Assembly (NCBI GenBank): GCA_030753015.1
Contig: JASMDC010000022.1
Span: forward strand, 1-62,794
DNA from: Candidatus Undinarchaeales archaeon
GTDB lineage: Archaea; SpSt-1190; JASMDC01
Direction: 5' to 3'
DNA length: 62,794 nucleotides
Below are positions 52,026-59,756 of this stretch, piece by piece. Both the position numbers and the translations under genes were made by a program. Positions within the stretch are counted from its first letter, which is position 1. The number at the start of each line of letters is the position of its first letter. The notes beneath the pieces were generated by a model. That model was not told the origin of the DNA. It ran no database searches and was given only the letters and a program-made list of their open reading frames with translations.

Positions 52026-53185
52026 TCTCGATCATCCGGTGACGGGGGGGACACGAGTCCCGCTATGAGCCCCATCAACAAGGGTGTACCGAAGATCACG
52101 TGGCGGTAACCGATGTAATGGCCCGCGAGCGGCATGTACAGGACCACGGCCGCAAGTTGGAACGCGAGAAGTGCCAAGGGCCCTGTGAGGAATGCCTGTC
52201 GCAGGCCCTGTCTGACAACTATGATGGCAAGAACGAGCAGGGCTGGGAGGCCGGTGATGTACATCGTCTGAGCTACGGTGGCCGGGAGGAACTGCTCGAC
52301 AGCGCTTGAAGCACCGACCTCGGCCAGGCCCCGGTGGAAATGGCGGGCGAAGCAGGGAAGGTATCCCTCACAACCGCGGTACATGAGGTCGAGGGATTTG
52401 GCATGCTCGATGTTCGTGGTCACTGCAGGGAGCACGGGGAGGAGCACCAGTATCGGCCACAGCAATCGGACGTCGAAGGGACGTGACCGCAGTGTACGGA
52501 ACAAGAAAAGTGACAGGTAGAGGATGACGTTGGTAGGCCGGCCCAGGAGGAAGAGGCTCGCAGCCACGATCAATCCTTGTCGGTGACGTGCACCCTCGGC
52601 CTCGTAAGCGATGAAGCGGTCCAGCACAAGGAAATAGAAGAAGAGGTTGACCGACTCGGACATGAGCGTGAATCCCCGGAGGGGGAGTGGCGAGAGCACC
52701 ATCCATCCCAGCACCGCTGTCCGCGCGGGGCGACCAAGGCCCAACCGACCCAGGATCCGCCATACAAGGAAGAAAGTCCCCGCCATGAGGGCGAGATTGA
52801 TGGCGACCATGGCGTTAAGCGATCGCGTCGGACAGTAGAGCGGCGCTACTGTCAGCGGGAAGAGGATGAATGGGACGCGGTAGTGATGCCAGTCAAACCG
52901 ACCACTGCACACCATCTCGGTGGCCTCCAGGTACGACACGGTATCGGGTGTGTAGACGTACCAGGACCTGATGATCAGATAAATGCGAGTGCTCGGATAT
53001 CGGCGCATGGGCGACTCGATTAAGATCGTACCGTTCTCCCACCGGGGCGGAGCGGACATGAGATCCTCGTCCGCTGGTGTGAGCTCCAGGGCGTTGGCCC
53101 GGAGGTCGGTCAGCGTACCGGCGTGATAGGGGATGGCGAGCAGCACCACTAGAAGGGCCGCTGCGAGGTCACGTCGGACGGCCAC
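52016..53185 (-). CDS. Polytopic membrane protein, glycosyltransferase-like
   Basis: This 389-residue protein has about ten helices. Early in the sequence are MSAPPRWENGTILIES, a YVYTPDTVSYLEATEMVCSG loop with Asp as in PMT-type transferases, and RVPFILFPLTVAPLYCP. It is the last gene on the minus strand after the U32 pair, ten bases after the UbiV-like stop, so it belongs to the same transcript. That ties a membrane sugar transferase to the radical SAM/U32 genes. Confidence 0.6.
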   Translation of the reverse strand: MAVRRDLAAALLVVLLAIPYHAGTLTDLRANALELTPADEDLMSAPPRWENGTILIESPMRRYPSTRIYLIIRSWYVYTPDTVSYLEATEMVCSGRFDWHHYRVPFILFPLTVAPLYCPTRSLNAMVAINLALMAGTFFLVWRILGRLGLGRPARTAVLGWMVLSPLPLRGFTLMSESVNLFFYFLVLDRFIAYEAEGARHRQGLIVAASLFLLGRPTNVILYLSLFLFRTLRSRPFDVRLLWPILVLLPVLPAVTTNIEHAKSLDLMYRGCEGYLPCFARHFHRGLAEVGASSAVEQFLPATVAQTMYITGLPALLVLAIIVVRQGLRQAFLTGPLALLAFQLAAVVLYMPLAGHYIGYRHVIFGTPLLMGLIAGLVSPPSPDDRDQQ

Positions 53186-53194
53186 ATCCCCCGC

Positions 53195-54007
53195 CTATCC
53201 GCCAGGTACCTCGGGCTCAAATACCAGGCGGTCGATACCCATGGCCTCCAACTCCGTCTCCGAGGGGACGTCCTTGTTGTAGTAGAACTGGGTGTTGCCC
53301 TTGAGCCTTAGCTCCACAGGAACGGTCGGATGTGTGAGCCGGAACGTGTAGGTCTCGCACTCGCGTCCGCAAGGGAATATGCCCACGCGGTCCACCTTCT
53401 CCGGCTGATCACAGGCGTTCGTAAGACAAAGGCGCGTGGTCGTGACATAGACCCATGGCTCGTACAGGGTCCCGCTCAGTTTGACATCGGGGAAATCCAG
53501 ATTTACATCGAGCCCCTGGAGCGGCCAGTCGAGCTCGATGCGTCCGATGCGTCTTTCGCTCAGGAACCGGCGAACAATAGGCACAGTAATCCCCAGGCGC
53601 CGGAAGTGGTCCACCATGGCATCGGGCACTTTGCCCTTGAGAAGGGAGAGCCGGGGGCCACGCTTCTGGCGCGTTATGAGCCGACCGAAAACCGGTACGA
53701 GAGCGTCGAACCGGTCGTTGATCATCCGAAGTGTACCCCAATCGTTGATGACCACCTCGCTCCCAGGTCGACGCGCGACCATGAGGGCGAACAGTGGCTC
53801 CAGCATGTCGAGCCCCGCGTCAGTGACATATGGGGTGAGGAGAGTTAGGTCCAACTTTCGTTCCTCGCAAAGGTCGAGCACGCTCCCAAGCTCCTTTGCA
53901 GTGGGAATGAGGTTCTGGCAGAACTCGGCACCGAAGTACACCCGTGTGTACTTGTCCTCCAGGTCGTTTGTATGGTCGGTCCGTGAGAGATAGAGCGCGT
54001 GTTCCAT
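53195..54007 (-). CDS. U32-like protein resembling UbiV
   Basis: This 270-residue protein appears to be a second, divergent U32-family member. RVYFGAEFCQN (Cys30) and EVVINDWGTLRMIND match positions of UbiV-type proteins. A C-terminal cluster CLTNACDQPEKVDRVGIFPC and GREC (Cys194, 199, 213 and 217) could bind a 4Fe-4S cluster. In bacteria UbiU and UbiV form a heterodimer for oxygen-independent hydroxylation. It lies five bases after the larger U32 gene, supporting such a pair. Ubiquinone is not expected in archaea, so another substrate is implied. Confidence 0.66.
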   Translation of the reverse strand: MEHALYLSRTDHTNDLEDKYTRVYFGAEFCQNLIPTAKELGSVLDLCEERKLDLTLLTPYVTDAGLDMLEPLFALMVARRPGSEVVINDWGTLRMINDRFDALVPVFGRLITRQKRGPRLSLLKGKVPDAMVDHFRRLGITVPIVRRFLSERRIGRIELDWPLQGLDVNLDFPDVKLSGTLYEPWVYVTTTRLCLTNACDQPEKVDRVGIFPCGRECETYTFRLTHPTVPVELRLKGNTQFYYNKDVPSETELEAMGIDRLVFEPEVPGG

Positions 54008-54012
54008 GTCAG

Positions 54013-54987
54013 TTACACCGCCGTCGGGTAGTAGCAGCGCCGTCCGCAGGGGAAGCCATACACCTCTGCATATCGCGCCATCACCCGTTCGATATAGTCA
54101 TTCTTGGTAAGTCCCTCTGACAGCAGGTCACGGGCCCACGCGATAAGGGATAGGTCGCGCAGCTTCCGCTCCGTGTCGTGGATGCGCCCGATGATCTTGA
54201 CACTGTCCATACCGATACGGTCCAGTTCCCAGATCGCGCATGCACCGCAGTAGTGGCATGTGCCCTCTGTGAGCAGTGACTTCCAGCCCTGATAGTGCTT
54301 TCTTGCGGTCTCAGCCCCAGGTCCATGCGCTTTCACCTCATAGGTGAGGCGGCATGCGTGGCATCCATCGGCGCCAAGATAGAGATCGGGATAGCCTTCC
54401 ACGTTCAATGCGTGCTGGAACGTGCAGAGTCCGTCGATGAAACTGCACAGGGCGTTGATGATGAACATCTCAAGCTCCAAAGAGGTGGACGCGCGCAGGC
54501 GTTCCAGCTCCGAGAGGGTGAAGTGGCGAGGGAGGACCAGACGCGCGGCACCGAGCTCCTCGTACAAGCGTGCAGTTCGCGAGTTGAAGGTGGTCCCCAC
54601 GGTGCTCACGTGCAACCGGGCGGGGATCCCCTGCTCGCGCAGGGTGAGCATAAGCCCAATGTCCCCAACGATGAGCGCGTCGATCCCCTGATCCAAGGCC
54701 CGCTCCAGCTCATTGAGCACCACTGGATACTGCTCTTGTGTGTAGTACTGGGCGTTCATTGTGAGGTTCACGGGTGCGCCACGCTCGTGTGCCCGCTCGA
54801 TGGCCTTGCCCAGTTCCTCGGCAGTGGCGAAGTTGGACTGCGGCCATTCCCGGCGGTTGATGGGAGAGCAGTGGGAGAACCGCTCCTTCCATGCGGCCGG
54901 AAGGAGCCCCGCATAGAACTCGTTGGCCCCGGCATCGACGAGAGCGTCCACCTCAGAGGCCGTATTGAGGGGCGAGACGATGCGCAT
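54013..54987 (-). CDS. Peptidase U32-family protein (UbiU/TrhP-like)
   Basis: This 324-residue U32 protein has the N-terminal barrel start ANEFYAGLLPAAW, VNLTMNAQYYTQEQYPVV, IVGDIGLMLTLREQ and VSTVGTTFNSRTARLYEELG. The U32 motif follows as ELEMFIINALCSFIDGLCTF with Cys181 and 188, then CHACR (209, 212) and TCHYCGAC (244, 247, 250). Such proteins bind 4Fe-4S and hydroxylate tRNA, rRNA or quinones. The ATG at 54987 is 28 bases after TTTTTTTAAAGG. It precedes the UbiV-like gene. Confidence 0.85.
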   Translation of the reverse strand: MRIVSPLNTASEVDALVDAGANEFYAGLLPAAWKERFSHCSPINRREWPQSNFATAEELGKAIERAHERGAPVNLTMNAQYYTQEQYPVVLNELERALDQGIDALIVGDIGLMLTLREQGIPARLHVSTVGTTFNSRTARLYEELGAARLVLPRHFTLSELERLRASTSLELEMFIINALCSFIDGLCTFQHALNVEGYPDLYLGADGCHACRLTYEVKAHGPGAETARKHYQGWKSLLTEGTCHYCGACAIWELDRIGMDSVKIIGRIHDTERKLRDLSLIAWARDLLSEGLTKNDYIERVMARYAEVYGFPCGRRCYYPTAV

Positions 54988-55026
54988 ACTACCTGCTCCC
55001 TAAGAATGGTCCTTTAAAAAAGGTTC

Positions 55027-56385
55027 TTATTGGACGTCCCCGGCGCCCGTGATCGCGTCACGTTCGCGCTGGAGGTTGTCGTCGGCGGTGGTCGCGATGC
55101 CAGTGAGGGAGACGTTACCACCCTGGCAGAATCCGGTATTGGCCAGGTCATAGGTGAGCATGTCGCATGGGCTCCCGAACCCGACTACTAGCACACCTCC
55201 GCTCCCACCGGACACGGCCACGGTACCGCCGGTGACCAGGGAGAGGAGCTGGCGCCACAGCAGTCGCACGGCCCGTAACCCGCCACGAGTGAGAAACGCC
55301 CGACCGAGAGCGGCCAATAGAAATGGAGTGGCGAACCAGGAGCCACCAACCACACGTTCACGGTAGGTGTCCAAGGACGGTTCGAGGGCAGCGAGGTCCA
55401 CGAGGTGGGGCAAGGGAATGAAACCACGCCCGGGCTCCCGCACCAGGATGATGTGGTGGTTGTAGAAGCAGTTGAGCCGTCCCAGCACATGGTAGAGTGC
55501 GAAGAACAGCCGCTGGAACCGGTAGAGATCGCGAAGAGTGAACTGCCCGTCCGTTTGTTCTTCGAGTAGCAGCGCGAGTTCATCGTTCGTAAGGGCTATC
55601 TCGTTCTCCCGACGGGCCCGGCCGAGACGTGTGAGCGAACGGAATCCCACAGCGCGAATGAAAGGACGGTCCACGGCATACCGGAGTATATCCCCCAGCT
55701 CACCTTCGTTGATCCCGCGCGCTACGGCCACCTCGAGCACGGTAGGGACCTTACGCGCCTCAATTGCGGAGAGCACTTCTTCGTGGAGGGCGGCCAGCCT
55801 TTCTCCACGCAGGCGTTCCAGCGACGCGTCGTCGAACGAATCGAACTGGAGGCGTACCTCAGATAGGCCCGCCACCAGAAGGTCGTCGAGATAGCCAGGT
55901 TCAATGAGCCGCTTCCCGTTTGTAAAGAGCACGGGGAGGTTCCCTGACTTCCGCACACGGCGAACGATATCCACAAGATCATCCCGAAGCGTGGGCTCAC
56001 CACCGAACAGATTGATTTGGACACCCCGAACCTTGGACAGAAAGTCGTCCACATCCTTCCCGGTCATCTCGCTACCTTCATCCCCTCCATTTACCGAACA
56101 GATAGGACAGCGCATGTTGCATCGCATGGTGAGGAAGAGGTTGTACACCGGAAAATCATAGTCGTCCGTTACGGGTGCCTCACCGTTCAGGGTAAAGAAG
56201 TCACGGGACAGTCCTTCCTGGTACCATGGCTCCACTCCGACCTGAGCCCGGATCGTCCCATGATCAGGGCACTCCCGGACCAGCCAGACCCGACCGTCGT
56301 CCTCGCGGACCTCGGCCTCGAGCTCTCGCAGACAGGTGGGACATACGCTCCTTGTCGTGCGGAAGACCTTACCCAAAGAACTCAC
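55027..56385 (-). CDS. Radical SAM protein with N-terminal zinc knuckle (Tes-like)
   Basis: This 452-residue protein begins with SVCPTCLRELEAEV and RECPDHGTI, a zinc-binding Cys/His site (Cys15, 18, 39 and His42), followed by a radical SAM core with MRCNMRCPICSVNGG (Cys89, 93 and 96). FGGEPTLRDDLVDI and LFTNGKRLIEPGYL follow. The N-terminal site is like that of the MJ0619/tetraether-synthase (Tes)-type enzymes. The C-terminal ~120 residues are rich in Gly and hydrophobics. GTG 56385 is 28 bases from GTTTTTATG. It may lead the U32 operon, with 39 bases to the next start. Confidence 0.78.
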   Translation of the reverse strand: MSSLGKVFRTTRSVCPTCLRELEAEVREDDGRVWLVRECPDHGTIRAQVGVEPWYQEGLSRDFFTLNGEAPVTDDYDFPVYNLFLTMRCNMRCPICSVNGGDEGSEMTGKDVDDFLSKVRGVQINLFGGEPTLRDDLVDIVRRVRKSGNLPVLFTNGKRLIEPGYLDDLLVAGLSEVRLQFDSFDDASLERLRGERLAALHEEVLSAIEARKVPTVLEVAVARGINEGELGDILRYAVDRPFIRAVGFRSLTRLGRARRENEIALTNDELALLLEEQTDGQFTLRDLYRFQRLFFALYHVLGRLNCFYNHHIILVREPGRGFIPLPHLVDLAALEPSLDTYRERVVGGSWFATPFLLAALGRAFLTRGGLRAVRLLWRQLLSLVTGGTVAVSGGSGGVLVVGFGSPCDMLTYDLANTGFCQGGNVSLTGIATTADDNLQRERDAITGAGDVQ

Positions 56386-56480
56386 CGTGCCGACGCGGGC
56401 TCGGGCAAAACATAAAAACACGATGGGAGCCGGGCCAAGGCGCTGGCTGGGATGGCGGAACGATGCCTGACCTAGATGGT

Positions 56481-56981
56481 CTAGTAAGCCTGACAGCTGC
56501 CCTCGAGTCGAGTTATATAGGAGTTGATCTCCTCGATCTGGAAGCAATTGTCGTGCTGTCGAAGGGCAGTACCACAATCAGTGCACACGAAATCGTTCTC
56601 GAAAGCGTTCTCGAAGGTTGTTTTGGTACAGCCGCTCTCACATCGGAAAAAGTGGTTGCCGCGCTCGTAGTCGAGCCGACGCCGGAGTAGATCAAGGGTC
56701 ATGTTCCGCCTCGTCTCCACCAGCTGATGCAGCCGGTCCTGTTGCAGGGTCCAATGGTATACGTACCAGCCATTGGCCTCTCGCTCTTTGCGGAAGCTTA
56801 CGACCTTCTGATTGTATAGACGATAGAGGATGCCTCGGATGACTGACTCCGGAATGCCTACCGCCGCAGCAAGGTCAACCTCGGACATCTCGTCCGCGGT
56901 TAGAAGCTTTCTTACCACCTCGATGGCCCGGATTCCACCATATCCCGCAATGGTGTCCACCAGAATTGGTTCTCGCAACAT
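56481..56981 (-). CDS. tfe: Transcription initiation factor TFE (TFIIE-alpha homologue)
   Basis: This 166-residue protein is archaeal TFE, which helps open promoters together with TBP and TFB. The winged-helix part is AIEVVRKLLTADEMSEVDLA and IRGILYRLYNQKVVSFRKE. A short coiled region follows, then a C-terminal zinc ribbon with CESGC and CTDCG. It starts at ATG 56981 with AGGTGAG upstream. GTG 56996 is a possible alternative. A TATA-like AAACTATATAACC near 57033 gives a leader of about 25 bases. The gene is divergent from polB. Confidence 0.9.
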   Translation of the reverse strand: MLREPILVDTIAGYGGIRAIEVVRKLLTADEMSEVDLAAAVGIPESVIRGILYRLYNQKVVSFRKEREANGWYVYHWTLQQDRLHQLVETRRNMTLDLLRRRLDYERGNHFFRCESGCTKTTFENAFENDFVCTDCGTALRQHDNCFQIEEINSYITRLEGSCQAY

Positions 56982-57047
56982 GTCCACATCTCTCACCTGG
57001 ACAGACCTTAGAGGAACTCGTTGGTTATATAGTTTTTGGAAAGAATG

Positions 57048-57094
57048 GGCTTATTAACCTTTAATAAGCCGTGAAACGGACGATTTGGCCGTTT
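57048..57094. repeat. Two tandem inverted repeats between tfe and polB
   Basis: GGCTTATT-aaccttt-AATAAGCC (57048-57070) has perfect 8-base arms. AAACGG-acgatttgg-CCGTTT (57074-57094) has 6-base arms. Both lie between the divergent promoters of tfe and polB and could be operators or replication-related sites. No open reading frame covers them. Confidence 0.45.
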
Positions 57095-57154
57095 TTCTCG
57101 ATTTACAGCACGCTATGGAAATATTTTTAATGACGTAGGTTATCGACAGGTTAA

Positions 57155-59632
57155 ATGCTTCTCCACGTGGAGCGTCTTCGCGGAAGGAACCTACGGGCCT
57201 GGTATCTTGACGGTGAGGTCACACCTACCATCATCGAGGACTTCTTTCCGTACTTCAAGGCACGGCTCACCGAAACGTCAGCATTGGACGCCATCAAGAC
57301 GCTGGAGGGCGTGCGTGCGGTGGAGCCTTTCCTAAAAGATGAGGGGATCTGGCGGGTCGTAGTGGAGGAGCCGTCCAACACGCCAAAAGTATCTCGTGCG
57401 GCCAAGGACATCTCCGGTGTCGAAGAGGTGTACGAGAACGACATCGTGTTCCTCCAGCGCTTCTGCTATGATCGCGTGGACGACCTCTTCGCAGGGAACG
57501 CTTTCGAGGATCTGTGTGTCCTTGCTTTTGACATCGAGACACAGTTCGAACACAACCGCATTCCCGAGGCCACCCACCATGCCGTGACCCATATAGCGCT
57601 ACGCTGGTCCAATCGGGAGGGAAAGGTGGACTCGGTCCTGCTCCATGGTGAGGAGCGTGAGATGCTCGCGCGCTTCTGTGCCACCATACGCAAGGTCGAT
57701 CCGGACATCATCGTCACCTACAACGGCGATCAGTTCGATATGCCGTTCCTCATGGAGCGGTGCGAGCGGTTGGATGTGTCCTTCGACATCGCCCGGGCAG
57801 GTCTGAAGAGCCGCATCGCTCGAGGAAGGATGTGCGGACGACTGCGCGAGGCCCGGAACCTCGTGGTCGTCCCCGGACGTATCCATGTGGACCTGTATGT
57901 TCTGGTCAAGCGCAATCCCCGGCTGGCCCTGCTGCTCGAGAACTTCTCCCTGGACGAGGTCGCACGTGTGCTCAACATCCGAAAGGTTCACTCCGCGTCT
58001 GTTTGGGACGAAGAGGACCTTGATCCGACGGTCGTTGGTGAGAAGTGCATCGAGGACACCGACGTGACGCTCCAGTTGGCCGATCGCCTCGTGCCTCAGG
58101 AGGTGGAGCTGGCCAAGGTCGTCAACCTGCCCCTGGACATCACTTATCGTTCTGGTAACTCCCATCTCATCGAGGGTCTGATGATCCGTGAGTACACTGC
58201 CGAGCACGTGGTACCGAACCGTCGCGGAAAGGTGGGAGTGCTAGAGCTGGCCGACGACCGGGGAAGGGACCGGTTCCTGGTCAACCGGAACCTCAAGAAC
58301 GTCAGTACCGTCCCCATCGACCTTGAGGGATACACTACCGATGTGGATGTACTCTCCAAGCTCCCGAGCGATGTCCTGAAAGACCTTCTGGAAGAGGTGG
58401 AGCCCGTGCTGCGAGAGTTCGCCGAGGTCACGATCATTGACCGCTACAAGGCCAACAAGAGCAAAGGCTGGCTCAAGGGTCGCCGATACGCTCTTGTACT
58501 CTCCTACGAGCAGCTCCCCTTCGACGAGCTGGAGCAGCTGCATCTCATCAACTGGGGACGTCCGGCCAAGTTCGCGGGCGGTTTCGTGGACATCCCCGCT
58601 CCGGGGCTCCATTCCACAGTGGCGAAGTTCGATGTCCAGTCCATGTACCCCTTCATCATGCTCGTGTTCGGGATCCGACCTCGTTCCGATACCCTGGACG
58701 CGTACCTTCCCCTCTTGGAACGCCTCACTCGATGGCGACTTGAGATCAAGGAGGATATGAAGGCCGAGCAGGCCGACCGGGCCGCGCTCGATGCCCGGCA
58801 GATGGCCCTCAAGGGTCTCATCAACAGCTTCTACGGCTACATGGCGTTCGCTTTCTCCCGGTGGCGCGACTATACCAAGGCCGCGGTCATCACCGCCAAG
58901 GGCCGGGAGATCATCCAGGATGCAATGGCCTACCTCGAGGAACGGGAGTGCACGGTCATCGAGGTGGATACGGACGGCATCTATTTCTCCGGAAGGGAGA
59001 CGAGGGAGGAGTACGAGGAGCTCTTGAAAGGTCTGAACACGCGCATGCCCGGAGAGAATGACGTGGCCATCACGCTAGAACTGGAGCAGATCATCCAGCG
59101 CGGGATCTTCTACAAGACAAAGAACTACGCCCTTCTCGTGGACGGTACCCTTGTGATGAAGGGGAGCTCTTTCAAGAGCAAGAAGCTGCCCCCCATCATC
59201 CGAAGCAGCATCGAGGCATACACACTGGCCCTCCTCAGGACCGGTGACCGCGACACTGCTCGCGAGACCGTGGCCGAGGTCAAAGAACGGCTCGCTGCCG
59301 GCAGGGTGGAACCACCGGAGGTCGCCATTAAAGAACGCCTGCTCAAACCACCGGGATCATACCCACCAGGCCAGTACCCCCACGCCGAGGCGGCCAAGCT
59401 CCTGGAGCAGGAGTTCGGGCAGTCAACAGGCCCGGGATTCCACGTACGGTACTTCGTGGCTAAGGGTATAGAGAAAGCTGTTGCGCCCCGTGCTCGCCCC
59501 CTGGAGCTTTTCGATCCCATGCAAGTGGACGCAGGGTACTACCTGGAGAAGCTCAACGACCGCCTCGGGCTCATCGAGGAGATGGCGTTCCCACGCCCCA
59601 AGCAGGTCCAATCGACGCTGTTCGGTTATTAA
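57155..59632 (+). CDS. polB: Family B DNA polymerase
   Basis: This 825-residue replicative-type polymerase has exonuclease motifs AFDIETQ (Asp126, Glu128) and YNGDQFDMPFL, and polymerase motifs A DVQSMYPFIM (Asp493), B KGLINSFYG and C EVDTDGIYF (Asp605, 607). Motif A reads SMYPF where SLYPS is usual. In the third exonuclease motif the usual Tyr is Lys297 (KCIED). Both are noted for follow-up. ATG 57155 lies about 28 bases after ATATTTTTAATG. It is divergent from tfe. No PCNA or RFC gene is nearby. Confidence 0.93.
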   Translation: MLLHVERLRGRNLRAWYLDGEVTPTIIEDFFPYFKARLTETSALDAIKTLEGVRAVEPFLKDEGIWRVVVEEPSNTPKVSRAAKDISGVEEVYENDIVFLQRFCYDRVDDLFAGNAFEDLCVLAFDIETQFEHNRIPEATHHAVTHIALRWSNREGKVDSVLLHGEEREMLARFCATIRKVDPDIIVTYNGDQFDMPFLMERCERLDVSFDIARAGLKSRIARGRMCGRLREARNLVVVPGRIHVDLYVLVKRNPRLALLLENFSLDEVARVLNIRKVHSASVWDEEDLDPTVVGEKCIEDTDVTLQLADRLVPQEVELAKVVNLPLDITYRSGNSHLIEGLMIREYTAEHVVPNRRGKVGVLELADDRGRDRFLVNRNLKNVSTVPIDLEGYTTDVDVLSKLPSDVLKDLLEEVEPVLREFAEVTIIDRYKANKSKGWLKGRRYALVLSYEQLPFDELEQLHLINWGRPAKFAGGFVDIPAPGLHSTVAKFDVQSMYPFIMLVFGIRPRSDTLDAYLPLLERLTRWRLEIKEDMKAEQADRAALDARQMALKGLINSFYGYMAFAFSRWRDYTKAAVITAKGREIIQDAMAYLEERECTVIEVDTDGIYFSGRETREEYEELLKGLNTRMPGENDVAITLELEQIIQRGIFYKTKNYALLVDGTLVMKGSSFKSKKLPPIIRSSIEAYTLALLRTGDRDTARETVAEVKERLAAGRVEPPEVAIKERLLKPPGSYPPGQYPHAEAAKLLEQEFGQSTGPGFHVRYFVAKGIEKAVAPRARPLELFDPMQVDAGYYLEKLNDRLGLIEEMAFPRPKQVQSTLFGY

Positions 59633-59651
59633 GCCCGGAGGCCATTGACGC

Positions 59652-59686
59652 AATGTTTATATCCACGAAGCGCTATAGTATTATAG
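59652..59686 (+). promoter_or_regulatory. Promoter region of the giant Cys-rich gene
   Basis: A TATA-like TGTTTATATCC (59654-59664) is followed by the near-palindrome CTATAGTATTATAG (59673-59686). The start at ATG 59757 lies about 100 bases downstream, implying a leader of roughly 75 bases, unlike the leaderless genes around. The palindrome sits close to the predicted transcription start and could be an operator. Confidence 0.4.
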
Positions 59687-59756
59687 TCCGGATACTAACT
59701 TTGGAGGTGGGATTCGACTAGCATCAAGTTCGTAGACTTCACGTCAACGTAGGGAT

